64,000 bases of DNA from assembly GCA_963556495.2 (NCBI GenBank), contig OY747713.1, positions 31,103,961-31,167,960 of the forward strand, given 5' to 3'. The position numbers were made by a program, and so were the translations under genes. Positions within the stretch are counted from its first letter, which is position 1. The number at the start of each line of letters is the position of its first letter. This document shows positions 48,733-60,303 of the stretch, piece after piece. The notes under the pieces are model-generated. The model made no database searches, was not told the DNA's origin, and saw only the letters and a list, made by a program, of their open reading frames with translations. This stretch comes from Valencia hispanica (taxonomy: Eukaryota; Chordata; Actinopteri; Cyprinodontiformes; Valenciidae).

Positions 48733-48904
48733 GTCTCTATAAAGACATTTGTTATGGAAACCAGACTCAGCTGTCACATCACAGCAAACAGAAAAAACAA
48801 TAATAACATTTGCCTCAACACATGATTATACATTGCTTTTTTCATTTCGCCCTTTCCTTTTCTTATTAATTATTTATCTAAACCATTTCATTGTTTTGTG
48901 TGTA

Positions 48905-49365
48905 TGGTTAGGGTTGCTGTCCTACTGGAAGGTGGACCTTCATCCCAGTCTCAAGTGTTTTCCATCCTTCTTCCACATGTTTGTTGTGTCCATACATGAC
49001 ATGTGCATGTGCTTTCTTTCAATGTCGGCTTTCGTCCATAAATTCAGAATTTACAAATTGCTTGACATTTTTTTAACCTGTTAACAGATTCTCCCACTTG
49101 AGCTGTGGATCTCAGCAAGTCCGCCAGAGTTCCCGTGGACCTCTTGACTGCTTCTTTGATTAATGCTTTCCTTGTCCAACCTTCCACTTTAAGTGGATGT
49201 TAATTTTTTGATAGCTTGAAATTGTTCCTTACATCTTTCACTTTGATCTGTGCTCAGTGAAATGTTCAAAGCTTAGGATATTGTTTTATGATGTAATGGT
49301 GCTTTGAAGAATTCCAAAACTTTATCTCTGACATGTCTATTGTGTTCCATAACAGACCCCTGAAG
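48905..49365 (-). mobile_element. Decayed Tc1/mariner transposon
   Basis: Antisense landmarks on the plus strand: TTGCTGTCCTACTGGAAGG near 48914, AGATTCTCCCACTTGAGCTG near 49086, ACTGCTTCTTTGATTAATGC near 49148 and TATCTCTGACATGTCTATTG near 49323. Same lineage and orientation as the relics at 16165-16645 and 52325-52700. Confidence 0.65.
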
Positions 49366-49369
49366 CTTT

Positions 49370-50455
49370 AAAAGATACTGAAATGAAATAAATCACAGGT
49401 GAAGTCCGATAAACAAACTTCTGAAAGCAGTTGGTTGCAGAGAATTTTATTTAGGGGTATTGAAGTAATGAAAATGAATTATTTCTAATGGCAACACATT
49501 TTAAAGATGTGCATTCATTTTCCTTTCACTTCAAAATCATCCGCTACTTTCTTTCTCATAAAGTTCCAATAAGACACATTTAAGTTTCTAGTTTTAAGAT
49601 GACAAAATACGACAAAGTACAAGAAAGAATACTTTTGCATGGTGCTATATAGTACTGTACTATATAGGCTACTAACTAATTATTATAATTTGTTATTTTT
49701 GCAGAAGTGACCAAATAAATTACAATAATCAGACTATGTTTATGTAACAAGCTGCAGAAAGAAAAGTGCACAAACATTATATTTAAAAAATGCAAGTGTG
49801 TATGTTAGTGTTCAAAACTTTGTTATTCCCTTGAGTAATCAATAGTTTCGTATTAATTGCCCTAATAAACTTTGACCTTCACAAAACCCTTCAACCTCTT
49901 ACATGAGATCTCTTTTAAATATCATAAGAAATTATTGTTGAAAGCATCGTGTCAAGAAATGATGGGTCAGCTAAACATGTTTGTATAGTAAATACAGATT
50001 TTAGTTTTACTTGTGTTTTGTGGCATTGCCTCCCTGCAAAAATGTATCTAAAAACTGTCTGCAAATTATTTAAGTAAGACAAAGCTATTTCACAGTAGAT
50101 ATTAACTTTGCAGAGCTTTGTACTTTTGCACCCGTAGACTAGTCTGATCCATACTAGAGATTTTTTATTGGAAAAATTAATAAGTAAAATTAAACCAAGC
50201 AGTATACAGGAAGAAAAAAGATATTATGAACAGAAAATATTAAAGAATATATATTCTACTTTTTAATAGACCTATCAGAATTATATACTTTGTTACAACA
50301 TCGCAATCTGGACAATCAATAACTTAAAATTTATATTTATAAGAGATTTACAGCTGAAATGATGAAATCAAGTAAGTCTAATACTTTCGTATAACAAAAT
50401 AACATTTATAGAAGTAGTATGATTCTTTTGAGTTGTCTTTGTGTAACTGATTAAT
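49370..50455. other. AT-rich intergenic stretch
   Basis: No gene or nameable element. The composition is strongly AT-rich throughout. Confidence 0.4.
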
Positions 50456-50459
50456 AATA

Positions 50460-50637
50460 GCTGGAATGTCATACGTTTTAATGTGTCATATGTTTTGTGT
50501 CTCTAATGTTGAGTGTTATGCTTTTACTGTTCTTTTATTACTGCTTTTATTTTATCCCCTAATCACCCAAAGCGCCTTGAATTGCCTTTGTTGTTGAAAC
50601 TGTGCTATACAAATAAAGGTGCCTTGCCTTGCCTTAA
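50460..50637 (+). mobile_element. CR1/L2-type LINE 3' tail
   Basis: AAGCGCCTTGAATTGCCTTT then GTGCTATACAAATAAAGG and three CCTTG units match the terminus of the LINE at 37101-38187. Only the 3' untranslated end was inserted or survives. Confidence 0.75.
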
Positions 50638-50639
50638 AC

Positions 50640-52320
50640 CAAGAGGGTCATTAAATCCATAAAAGTGGTATGAAATCTAGTGTGGCCTTCTATGTAAAAG
50701 GAAGTGAAATTCATTGTAAATACTGACGGATAGCCATTTCTAAGTGCACTGAATGATTTTTCTGATACCGTTCAAGAAATTTGCAAAGAAATGCAAAATC
50801 ATTTTCATGATAAATGTTGATTTCACTTTGCCCATAATACGCCAAAATGTGGACATAATGTGATCCACAGTCAGACCTCATCCAAAGCCAGCGTTATTTG
50901 TTGGATTAAAAAAATATTGGTGTCAGGATATTCAAAAGGCATTTGATACATATTAAATGGTGCATTGATTGGTTGAAGAATAAATGTCCTTACATTCACT
51001 TAAATCGTTAAAAATAGTACACTGAAGACCTGAAGGGGTGTGCAGATGAGGAAAAGAACCAACAGCAATGCCACTGACATAGATCCAAAGAACCTACCGC
51101 CCAGAAAGAAATTCATAAACCTAAAAACTAGAGAAGTTAACTTGATGTCTAGACACACAAAATCTATTCTTATCTCTTGGAAACAATGGCACAAACAATC
51201 TGTTCTGAAGATCTGATTATAGAAACACATCTGCTAGGCTGGCTGTTCTGATCATAACCTAGGCTGAAACAAAGACTGTAAATAGCAATAACACCCCACA
51301 TCATTTAACCATTTAATGGTGAGTCAGATGCTTGATTATTCTTGGCTGAAACAAGAAACTTTCTGACTACTCTCCCTTTCTTGACAAATGATGCCAAGAA
51401 ATAACCCTCTGAAATATTGCAAACTACTGGCTTTACACTTTATTTTGTGTAATAAACTTGAACTAATAAGAAAGAACTCGCTCACCAAAGGAATTTATTG
51501 GAATTTAGCTCCTAATTAACCAGATTTAGTTTTATATGTCCCTTTGTTTTCCAGTATTTTGGATTAGATCAACTATGCTGTCTCTGGCATGGTTTTCAGT
51601 GAAAAAATGTGTTGCCTCTACCACTAAGTGGATAAGCATGTTTACCTTTGGTTTACCAAAAAACTCAGAGGTCTTGTGGTCGCTGATGGACTGTAAATAC
51701 ACTTGAGCAACTATATAGTTTGAAGAGCACTATTCAGCACCACACGAGTCGAATATCTGTATTGAGGTACACCAAGGTTTTAAAAAGCTACAGTTTAAAA
51801 ACTGCAAACATTTGCCATCATTTAGTGCTGGTAAATAACCAAAGAAAGAGTCGGATGGACCAGACTTTTGTTTGAAGCAGTGCTTCCCCGCACCCACAAG
51901 TTGCTTGCACTGCAGGTCCGCTAGTAAAAAGGAGGCGGCTACAAATGTCCATCGTCAACAGAAAGACAACTGATGCTGTTTGGAAATATTCCTGGAGAGC
52001 TTTGGTATAAAAGCTACTAGGACGGCAAGCTTTACCCGAACACCTAGTCTGTCGAATATCAGCATCTCATTTGTGTTATCATGTAAAGTTCAGACCTGAA
52101 AGATGACATAGGGCACTGCGCACTACTGAACTACTAATAAAAGTTATGGATATTTGTTTTTTGCTTGAGAATGTCCATCAAAATCTAAATAACAACTGAA
52201 TGTTATAGATATCATTGTCATTTTTCTGCAGTTGCAAGAATAAAGGTCTGAACTTTGCTCAGATGATTCTAAAGTATTGAGATGATTTGATCTAAACCAT
52301 TTTATCCTAGCTCTGGCTCT
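50640..52320. other. Intergenic stretch, nothing recognised
   Basis: AT-rich DNA; a minus-strand 76-codon frame at 51000-51230 is hydrophobic but lacks a recognisable family. Confidence 0.4.
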
Positions 52321-52324
52321 ATGT

Positions 52325-52700
52325 TTAGAGTACTTATCCTGCTGGAAGTTGAACCTCTGCCCCAGTATCAAATGTTTTGCAGCATCTAACAGAGTTTCTT
52401 TCAAGATTGTACTGTATTAAGCTTCGTCCACTTTCCCATAACCTCTGCTGAAGAAAAGCATCCCCCACAGCAAAATGCTCCCACCATGTTTCGCTTTTTT
52501 AATATGTGTTTTGGGTGATATGCAAAGCTAGCTCTCTGCCACACAGTGTCTTGCTTGTGGAGCAGTGTGTGAAATCTTGGTCTCATCTGACCAGAGCACC
52601 TTCTTGCACACGGCTGCAAACTGTGGCAAACAGTAAACAGCACTTCTCACGGATTTCTTTCAAGAATTGATTTCTTTTTACTCTTCGGATAAATATATCT
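52325..52700 (-). mobile_element. Decayed Tc1/mariner transposon, catalytic part
   Basis: On the plus strand, TATCCTGCTGGAAGTTGAAC near 52335 and GCAAAATGCTCCCACCATG near 52470 are followed by TCATCTGACCAGAGCACCTT near 52583. All are antisense Tc1 transposase landmarks around the D-E-x-x-x catalytic core. Minus-strand frames at 52144-52404 and 52401-52643 are parts of it, separated by a shift. Confidence 0.7.
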
Positions 52701-53049
52701 CAGCAGCTGTTAAAAAAAACATCCCTTTCAGATCATTTTGATACATTTTTTTTAAAAAAATTGTGAAAGTACTGTGAAGCTGTCCTTTTCTACTCAATGT
52801 TTTCACACCGTGAGAATTGTTTTAAAGAATATCCACAATGAAAATCATCTTCTCTTTGTTTGGAAAAAAATAGACATAGAAGATACTATTATTCTTGCTT
52901 TTATGTGTTGTATTATGTGTTTCTTCTGATCTCATATCAATGGAGACAACACAGGATCATTTTTGGAGCATGAATGAAGCAGAAAAAGTGGCCTGTGGTC
53001 AGTCCATACTGGTTAATTGAGGCAGTTAAAGTAAGAAAAAAGACTTAAA

Positions 53050-54300
53050 AGCCCAAGTCCCCCTTGACACTGATGGCTGTCCTATAAGGGACTCTCAGTA
53101 GGGCCCTCAGGTCTTTTGATAGGGCACTCGCCATCCTCCTTTGGGGCCGTTTCACCCCCCACAATAAACAAGCAGCCCTTTGTCACCAAGAGAAGGGGGG
53201 TCCTAAGGGTTCCTCCTCGTTATTATTTTCTAAAGTAATTATACCTTATTATCTGTGTTTACTTTAGTGGGGGTGCGAGCATGCAGGTGTGGGCCATTCT
53301 GCAATGGGTTGGCAGTCTCTCTGGTAAACCCACTCCTGAGTTTAAAAAAAAATAAAAACCTCACCCATTCATCTTTACTTGGTGGTTTTGGGGGTTTTAG
53401 TTGTAGTATTGTAACCCCACTGTTAATTTCAGCCCAACAAAAGAAACGTGCAATTATGGCTATTATAGTAGCAGCTGCACGCTTCCTAACTGTGCAGCGA
53501 CAGCTTCATCCTCACCCCGGCGTACTGTTGAAGGGATCGAAGAGAAAGGGGAGAAGCAGAGAGAGGGAGAACAGGGCCTGTGACACAGAGAGAGCGAGGG
53601 AGCTGAAGCGGTCACAGTAGCCTCTGCAGAAAAGAAAAAGAAAATATAGCCTGAGAGGCTGGTGTGTTTCTACAGTGCAGACACAGCAGGGACTCTCGCC
53701 CACAGGCTTGTGGGCCTCGAGAACAATGGATCTGCCATCTCCCAACATGAAGTGTTATGAAATAGTCCTTGCCACAGTTCCATTGGCTGCTCTCTTGCAT
53801 GTGGTCTCAGAACTGCGTGGGCTGAGGGAAAACGATTTGCAAATAAGAGAATGCTTATCAAAGAGTCTGGAAGAAAAGAATCAGTTCGAAGCATTTAGGA
53901 ACTCAGTGATCAAAAGTTTCACTTCTGCACATGTTTTTTTGGGGGGGAATGATTGAAATTATACCTATAATTTGCCCATGGAATATTTGATAAGAGTCAC
54001 CATGACTCATTCAGGCCATTGATAATCATGCAGGTTGCTAACCACAGTAACAATAGATGCAAAAAATTAACGTAAGGTCGCAACTGAATGAGATGAAAGA
54101 TTGACAGGCTTGGTGATCTTGTGAGGCTGAATATTGACAGGCCCGTGGAGGCCCTCAACAGCGTCAAACACAAGGGAGCAATCTTACGCTCTCAGCACAA
54201 ACAAAATGGTCACATGTCCTCCTCTGTTCCTCTCACTTACCGATTCTCTCACTTGAGTGACTTCCCAACCCATCGAATAATCATCTGAGCCCAGGTCTCT
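53050..54300. other. Unique, moderately GC-rich stretch
   Basis: No transposon motif is visible. A 93-codon plus-strand frame (53675-53956) includes 'SELRGLRENDLQIRECLSKS', a potentially helical, charged stretch, but no splice sites frame it convincingly and several minus-strand frames overlap it. The 54000-54260 part is repeat-free. Candidate non-coding element or an unrecognised exon. Confidence 0.25.
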
Positions 54301-54814
54301 TAGTTTCACGGGCATAAACAGATCTTAGCAACCTGCATGTCTAAATTGAACCCAAAACATATTTTCTGCAGCGTGCTTCAACACAATGTTTATTTTGTTC
54401 AATAATATGTATATCAGTGGCAGCTGGAGCACGCAACAGACTCTGCGCTCAAGAGAGCTGTTTGGCTGTGATATAGAGATAATTGAGATAATAACTCAAG
54501 GTAAACAGGGATTTGGCATTTTCCCCGAAGAGAAGAAGTGACTGTCAGATGCTTTTCAAACATGCTTAGACATTTTCAGTCTTTGAACATGGGATATTGA
54601 TATACCTTTCAAGAGTTCTAAGCCTTCAGGACTCAATAGTTGAAAGTGCAGAATTACTTTTTTCTAACAAGAATCAGCTGCTCTGGTGAAGGAAAGGTGG
54701 ATGATGAGTAGAAGGCAGTGAAGCGAAAAGGTTTTTTAAATCTATATTACAAAGTATATCAAAGTATGTAAATGTTACATGTGCATATGCGTGTGTAAAT
54801 ACCTTGATATTTAG

Positions 54815-55200
54815 TTGGACAACAGACTGGAAATGCAACAGTGAAGCCATCTACAAGAAGGTACATAAGACTGTACTTCTTGAGGAAGCTTAGATCCCTT
54901 CAGTGTTTGCAGCAAGATGCTGCATATCTTCTACAGGTCAGTTGTGGAGAGTGCAATACCTTCTGCTATCATCTGTTGGGGTAGCAGCATCAAAGTGAGC
55001 TCAAGGTTGGTTCTGTTCCTCTGGAGATGATTTTGCAAAGGATTTATCATACAATGAAGAACGTTACAGACATTTCTGAGCATCATGTTCATCAGACTGT
55101 TTTCATTTAGAAGCTTCCTCAAATCAAGTAATACTGATCGCTAAAGATCCTTCCTGCTTACAGCCATCATAGTCTACAAAAGCTCTTTGAAGATGTACAA
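54815..55200 (+). mobile_element. LINE C-terminal remnant
   Basis: Reading across frames gives L-D-N-R-L-E near 54818, E-A-I-Y-K-K-V-H-K near 54844 and 'LYFLRKLRSLQCLQQ' near 54875, followed by a C-x-x-x-x-C-Y-H-L-L-G segment and R-S-F-L near 55146. This order is typical of the post-RT region of a common fish LINE. Frameshifted and dead. Confidence 0.65.
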
Positions 55201-55494
55201 TTTAAGTTAGAACAACATTTAACTTCTCTTTATGATTAATTAAGTTTCTTTGAATTGAATTAAAAAGGGGATTTTTTTGGAATCATCTCTTTTGGTCACA
55301 TTTTTATAAGAATATATTAATCTATATTAGTACCATTTAATTAGTCTGGATTTCTTATACTACAGATGGTTTGAGCTCAGTTCTGCAACAGGACTCACAA
55401 AAGAAACAATTGGCAAGAGCCACAATATTAAATGATCTAGAAAGGATTTATCTGTTTTTTGTAACTAAAATATAGTCTGACAGTTTTTCTATTA

Positions 55495-56453
55495 CAGGTG
55501 AAACTCAAAAAATTAGAATATTGTGCAAAAGTTAATTTATTTCAGTAATTCAACTTAAAAGGTGAAAATAATATATGATAGACTCGTCACATGCAAAGCA
55601 AGATATTTCAAGACTTTTTTTGTTATAATTTTGATGATTATGGCTTACAGCTTATGAAATCCCCAAATTCAAAATCTCAGAAAATTAGAATATTGTGAAA
55701 AGGTTGAACATTTTAGGTTAAAAGTTTCACAGTTTAATCAGCTACTTAATCTAAAATACCTACAAAGGGTTCCTGAGCCTTAAATGGTCTCTCAGTCTGG
55801 TTCAGTAGGAATCACAATCATGGGGAAGACTGCTGACCTGACAGTTGTGCAGAAAACCATCATTGACGCCCTCCATAAGGAAGGAAACCCTCAAAAGGTA
55901 ATTGCAAAAGAAGTTGGATGTTCCCAAAGTGATGTATCAAAGCACATTAATAGAAAGTTATGTGGAAGGCAAAAGTGTATAAGAAAAATGTGCACAATTT
56001 ATGGGGCATTGCAAAGAGAAAGATGAGAGGCATGAGACCGAACAATGCAGAAGAGCTGAAGGCCACTGTTGAAGCATCCTGGTCTTCCATAACACCTCAG
56101 CAGTGCCACAGGCTAATGGCATCCATGCCACAATGAGGCAGTAATCTATGCAAAAGGGGCCCAAACCAAGTACTTTCTACATATGCGTGATTATACTTTT
56201 CAGAGGTCCAACATTTCTCTATTTAAAAGCCTTGTTTTATTGATTTCATGTAATATTCTAATTTTCTGAGATTTTGAATTTAGTGTTTTCATAAGCTGTA
56301 AACCATAATCCTAAAAATTATAACAAATAAAACCTTGAAACATTTTGCTTTGCATGTAATGAGTCTATATCATATATTAGTTTCAACTTTTAAGTTATAT
56401 TTCTAAAATAAATACATTTTTGCACGATATTCTAATTTTTCGAGTTTTACCTG
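55495..56453 (+). mobile_element. Internally deleted Tc1-like element with IR/DR ends
   Basis: Terminal inverted repeats of roughly 210 bp begin CAGGTGAAACTC at the left and, reversed, CAGGTAAAACTCG at the right. A TA precedes the left end (55493-55494); the right TA has mutated. Each terminal repeat holds two copies of an AATTAGAATATTGTG motif: 55511-55525 and 55683-55697 at the left, about 56252-56266 and 56424-56437 reversed at the right. This matches the IR/DR layout of fish Tc1 elements such as Sleeping Beauty. Only the N- and C-terminal ends of transposase remain. At 959 bp it is well short of a full-length Tc1 (about 1.6 kb). Confidence 0.85.
55820..56026 (+). pseudogene. Tc1 transposase N-terminus (helix-turn-helix)
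   Basis: From an ATG at 55820 the frame encodes 'MGKTADLTVVQKTIIDALHK' and a paired-type helix-turn-helix with 'KEVGCSQSDVSKHINRKL', the part that binds the inner terminal repeats. It ends at 56026. The DNA after it (about 56035-56230) jumps straight to the C-terminal tail, with 'SWSSITPQQCHRLMASMP', so the catalytic D-D-E core is deleted. It might still bind but cannot catalyse transposition. Confidence 0.75.
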
Positions 56454-56476
56454 TTTTAGTAATAACTGTCATACTA

Positions 56477-56510
56477 AGTAAATCATTGGTATAGTGACCA
56501 ATGATTTACT
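56477..56510. repeat. Perfect 14 bp inverted repeat
   Basis: Arms AGTAAATCATTGGT (56477-56490) and its exact complement (56497-56510) around a six-base loop, 23 bp beyond the Tc1-like element. Confidence 0.75.
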
Positions 56511-57029
56511 GAATATGAAAGACTTTATATTTGGTATAATGGCCTTTTTTTACATGGTAAGATCAGCACTTCCTTAAAACAATTTAAAAAAAGGAAATGG
56601 TTGTAACAATGTGATAGTTAGACCAATCAGAAACTAGCCATGGTGATGTCAGCAATACAGTCTATGCCCACTTACAAATTGAGCACACTGGCAAAGCTAC
56701 ATGTCTCTGAGATAAAAACAGTCTATTTTCTGGAAGCAAAAAACGATTTTTCAGATAAGTAAACATTTTGATCACAAATATTTTTAGAATAGCGTCCATT
56801 GTAGATCCAATTGTTTCACTTACATAAACTAAAGTAGTAGTTTCTCTAGTTTATTTTGATGTGTTGAATTAGTGCTAGCTTTGAAGCTAAATGCAAAAAA
56901 CATGAGCTTTTTAATGGCTACCTGCCACGGGGAGGGTTGCAACAAATCTGAAAAAGTTTTACAAACTTCTCTTTATATTGACACTTTGTACTGGTCACCT
57001 TTTTACTGCACACTTAGGCAGTGGAAGTG

Positions 57030-57150
57030 TAAAATAAACATGGGCGTGCCTGCAGAAGTTCTCCAGAACGCAGCAACTGAAGTAATCCATGGTACATCTG
57101 TGAGACGGGTCGCCAAGGTGCATATCTGCCACGTTCTCTTATACAGATAG
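57030..57150 (+). mobile_element. Pogo-like transposase DNA-binding remnant
   Basis: The frame reads 'GVPAEVLQNAATEVIHGTSV' and then R-R-V-A-K-V-H-I-C-H-V-L-L-Y-R, matching the psq/CENP-B-type helix-turn-helix (A-A-x-x-V-x-x-G-x-S-x-R-x-A-A-K-x-x-x-I-C-x-x-T-L-Y-R) at the start of fish pogo-like transposases. An RTE LINE fragment follows within about 30 bp. The TGTTACAAC/GTTGTAACA inverted pair at 57602-57632 might belong to the same element's end. Confidence 0.5.
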
Positions 57151-57179
57151 GGTGAAGCTTCAGAGAAGCTAAGAGAATG

Positions 57180-57440
57180 TTAGACGATTTGGAGATAAAG
57201 TCAGAACGGTCAGATTGAGATGGTTTGGACATGTTCAGAAGAGAGGCAAGGATTATGTCTATAGGATCCTGAGGATGGAGCCAGCGGACAGGAGGCTGAG
57301 AGGAAGCCCAAAACGGAAATGTATGGATGTGGTGAAAGAGGACATGAAGTTAGTTGGTGTGAGGGTAGAGGATGCAGGGGATAGGACTAAATGGAAACAG
57401 ATGATTCACTGTGGCAACCCCTGAAGTGAAAAACCAAAAG
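57180..57440 (+). mobile_element. RTE-type LINE C-terminal fragment
   Basis: The frame encodes 'RWFGHVQKRGKDYVYRILRM' and, further on, 'MDVVKEDMKLVGVRVEDAGD' before ending at 57424. R-W-F-G-H-V and V-K-E-D-M-K-x-V-G-V are typical of the RTE-clade C-terminus. The stop is followed by a short purine-rich 3' end. The rest of the element is absent. It is unrelated in sequence to the RTE/Rex3-like copy at 11358-13014. Confidence 0.75.
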
Positions 57441-57649
57441 AGAAGAATTTATTTCTATTGGAATTTAATTTATACTTACTTATTTAATATAACTTTTGTT
57501 GTTTTAATAGTTCATGATTCCTTCTTTGTGCTTCCATACATTTATTAGTGTGGATCTTTTTTTAATCAGAATAATTTTAATGTTACATCCATCCCCAGGT
57601 AGTGTTACAACTCAACTGGGGTAGGTTGTAACAACATAACCCTTTGTAT

Positions 57650-60100
57650 TTTACATTCATTTAACTAATCTATGATGGTGAGGTAGAAGTCCAAATGTAA
57701 TTTATAGCAGACAAATATAGGTACCACATGCTAACATTTGAGATCTCTAGTACAAAGAACCACTGAGCTACATTTGCTCAAACAAAAAGTGTTACCCTGG
57801 TCTCCCCCTAATATTCTTAATCTCTAATCAGATGCTAATCTGTTCAAAATTAATCTGCCTCTCGCTCAGTGCTAGTCTGAATATATATTACCCTGATGCA
57901 ATGTTGGTAAAACATCAACATTTTGGGTGTTTGTATCCTTTCTCAGGAATGCTGATCAGTTTATAACCAACCAATTCCTCTTTGTCAAGTTGCTCACAAA
58001 TATGTTGTATTGATGTTGTATGGTCCAAATATTCTTCTATTAGGGAATGAAAGTTAATGCACAGAGCAAGAGCAAGCCAAGCAAATCCAGCAGAGGTTTT
58101 CAACAATGCAAAAAGTGATTTAAAGTTGTACATTTGTCAGCCTAACATAAGGGTGTCTTGCTTAAAAATTATATTTAATATAGAAATGGCTTTATGTATT
58201 GATGTGATGTACATCTGGTTAAAAAAAAGAAAAATCAAGTTAACTTTTTTTCCAACACTGAACTACCATCAATTAATTATACAGTAAAACAATAAGAATG
58301 AACTTCAAACATGTTGCAAATGAACAATTTAAAAGTCCACATCCAACATTTCTAAATATGAAAAGCCACTGGGAGCCATTTTAAATTCAGGTTTGAAAAA
58401 TATGATAGAGACGTTAAAGAAATATTCATCGTTGTAACAGACGCGGGGTATGCGTGGGACATGTCCCCAGCACTTTCCTGGTCGGTGCCGTCTGGCCCAT
58501 TTTTAACCAAAAACTAAACCTGGTCAGCCCTTAACTTCTTCCTAACCAAGAGAATCCTACCTCCCTGCTTCTTGTTAGTTTTTTTTATATGAGCAAAAGA
58601 AATCTAATTGTAACACTCAAGCAAAACAAAACTGAAATGTTGACCAGTCAATTTGGGCTGAAAAGGTTTTTACCTTGCATGCTTTCAGACGCATATTGAA
58701 TTATTCAGATTCTAGATTCAGACATTATCAAAAGTATGTTTAATGTGTGAAGATCTGCAGACAATTTTACATTTTTTGGATGCATTCTTTGAAAGCTGAT
58801 CATGGTTTTGTTATTGGGCTCAACATGCTGAAACATCCAGTTTGGGCTAATCAAAATGTATTTTTATATCTATGCGTTTCCTATCACTTAAACAGAAAAC
58901 TCAAAAGCAATGAAAAGCTCCAGGTACTTATAGTCAGTAGTGTAAAATATTAATCACATCATCTAAATACATTGATCTAAAGGGATTAGTTTCCTTTACT
59001 GAAAACAGAAAAAAAAACTTTATTCTGCATTTGTTCTACACTCCACAAAGTTTTATTTTTTTGCCATCTTATTGGCTGTCTTAATTACTTCAAAGGATAA
59101 AACATTTCCAATATATTTTTGCTTACCTATTTGAACACTCTATAAAGTGTGTCAAAACACTAAATGCTGCGAAGATATCACCGCAGTACAAAAGTTATCT
59201 GTAAAAACTGCAAAGGGATAGTTTTCAAGAGGAAGCAGTGTCTGTAACCTTGGTCTTACTGGCATCCATTTCACCTCATTGGGACCATTGGACCAACAGT
59301 GGTGAAACACAGAGAAATCATTTCACCCGAGGAGTGTGGCAGGGATAAATTGGCCTCTGGTTCAGTACGAGTCCCTGCTGTGTTGAGCGGAAGAGAAGGA
59401 CCTGGCTGGCTGTAAGGGGCAGGCCCAGGCATGGCAGGCCCCATGCTGAGACCCCCTCCCCACCTCTGACAAACACGGCAGTGGATAATCTCTCCTTCAG
59501 GGACTCGGCTGAGCACTGTAGGGGCGAGAAGGGAGGGAGGGGGGCGTGCAGCATGGTGCCAAGGAACCGACTGGATGCGTGGTATCCACCCAGAGCACAC
59601 ATCCACACGCTAGCTGGGATTGTGTGCACACTTTATGTACATCTCAATTTTCTCTTGTCTCACATGTTTTGTTCACTCCTTTGTCACACTGTCATCTCTT
59701 TTGACAGTTATCAGTAAAAATATGGACGATAAAAAAAATAATGCATTTGTCTTTATCCAGCGCTTCAGCCTGAGTGGCATTCAGAACATGTAATCCGAAA
59801 CTTAAGTAAAATTTTAGAGGTGACTTGGAGGTTGTTTTTATTTTTTTGAAGATCAGTTTCTTTAAAGAATTAGTGAATTGCACATATTTCAGCCCCAAAC
59901 AGGATTCCCTTCTATACCTGCAACGAATTAATTATGTATTTACCAAAAAAACTAGATTAATTTTTTAATGAAAAAGACCCAACTGACAACTGAAAGATAC
60001 AAAATGTTAAATTAAAATACCAACATCATTCTTAAAATGACACCCAGTATTAATGGAAGTAAAACTTGTTGGCAGAAAAAATAAAACTCAAACGCTTTTT
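57650..60100. other. Intergenic stretch downstream of sem1
   Basis: AT-rich unique DNA with one GC-rich block (59230-59640, listed separately). No exon or mobile element is supported. Confidence 0.4.
59230..59640. other. GC-rich unique block 3' of sem1, candidate regulatory element
   Basis: This 400 bp block is markedly GC-richer than its surroundings and free of repeats. Overlapping frames are open on both strands (59271-59606 and 59318-59629 minus, 59481-59717 plus) with no domain content. It lies about 0.6 kb beyond the sem1 polyadenylation signal. It could be a CpG-containing enhancer or a promoter of something unseen. Confidence 0.3.
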
Positions 60101-60123
60101 TCCCAAACATTTAACCATCAGTT

Positions 60124-60129
60124 TTTATT
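60124..60129 (-). terminator. Polyadenylation signal of sem1
   Basis: AATAAA on the minus strand, about 131 bases after the sem1 stop codon, in line with the short 3' untranslated region of this gene. Cleavage would be expected around 60100-60115. Confidence 0.7.
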
Positions 60130-60260
60130 ACAAAGAAGGAAAAAAAAGAGCAAAACAAATTATAATCCTTGAAATTCTTCTTGTGGCAGACGGTCAGCCA
60201 GTGATAATCAAATATAAATGTCCATGTCCAACGTCACTGAACAGTGAATAGTGCGCGCCA

Positions 60261-60303
60261 CTATGACGTCTCCATCTTGTAACCATGTTTTTCCAGCTCC
60301 GCT
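60261..60303 (-). CDS. sem1: sem1 terminal coding exon (exon 3)
   Basis: Read on the minus strand, a long pyrimidine tract ending CTTTCCTGCAG precedes an exon that supplies the last base of an Arg codon and then A-E-L-E-K-H-G-Y-K-M-E-T-S and TAG. This is identical in sense to the C-terminus of vertebrate SEM1 (DSS1/SHFM1), a 70-residue acidic, mostly disordered protein. SEM1 (Rpn15) is a subunit of the 26S proteasome regulatory lid, helps lid assembly, and binds BRCA2 and the TREX-2 mRNA-export complex. The C-terminal helix encoded here packs onto lid subunits. Phase and length (43 bp) fit exon 2 exactly. In tetrapods the gene neighbours DLX6/DLX5, whose enhancers lie around it. Confidence 0.95.
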
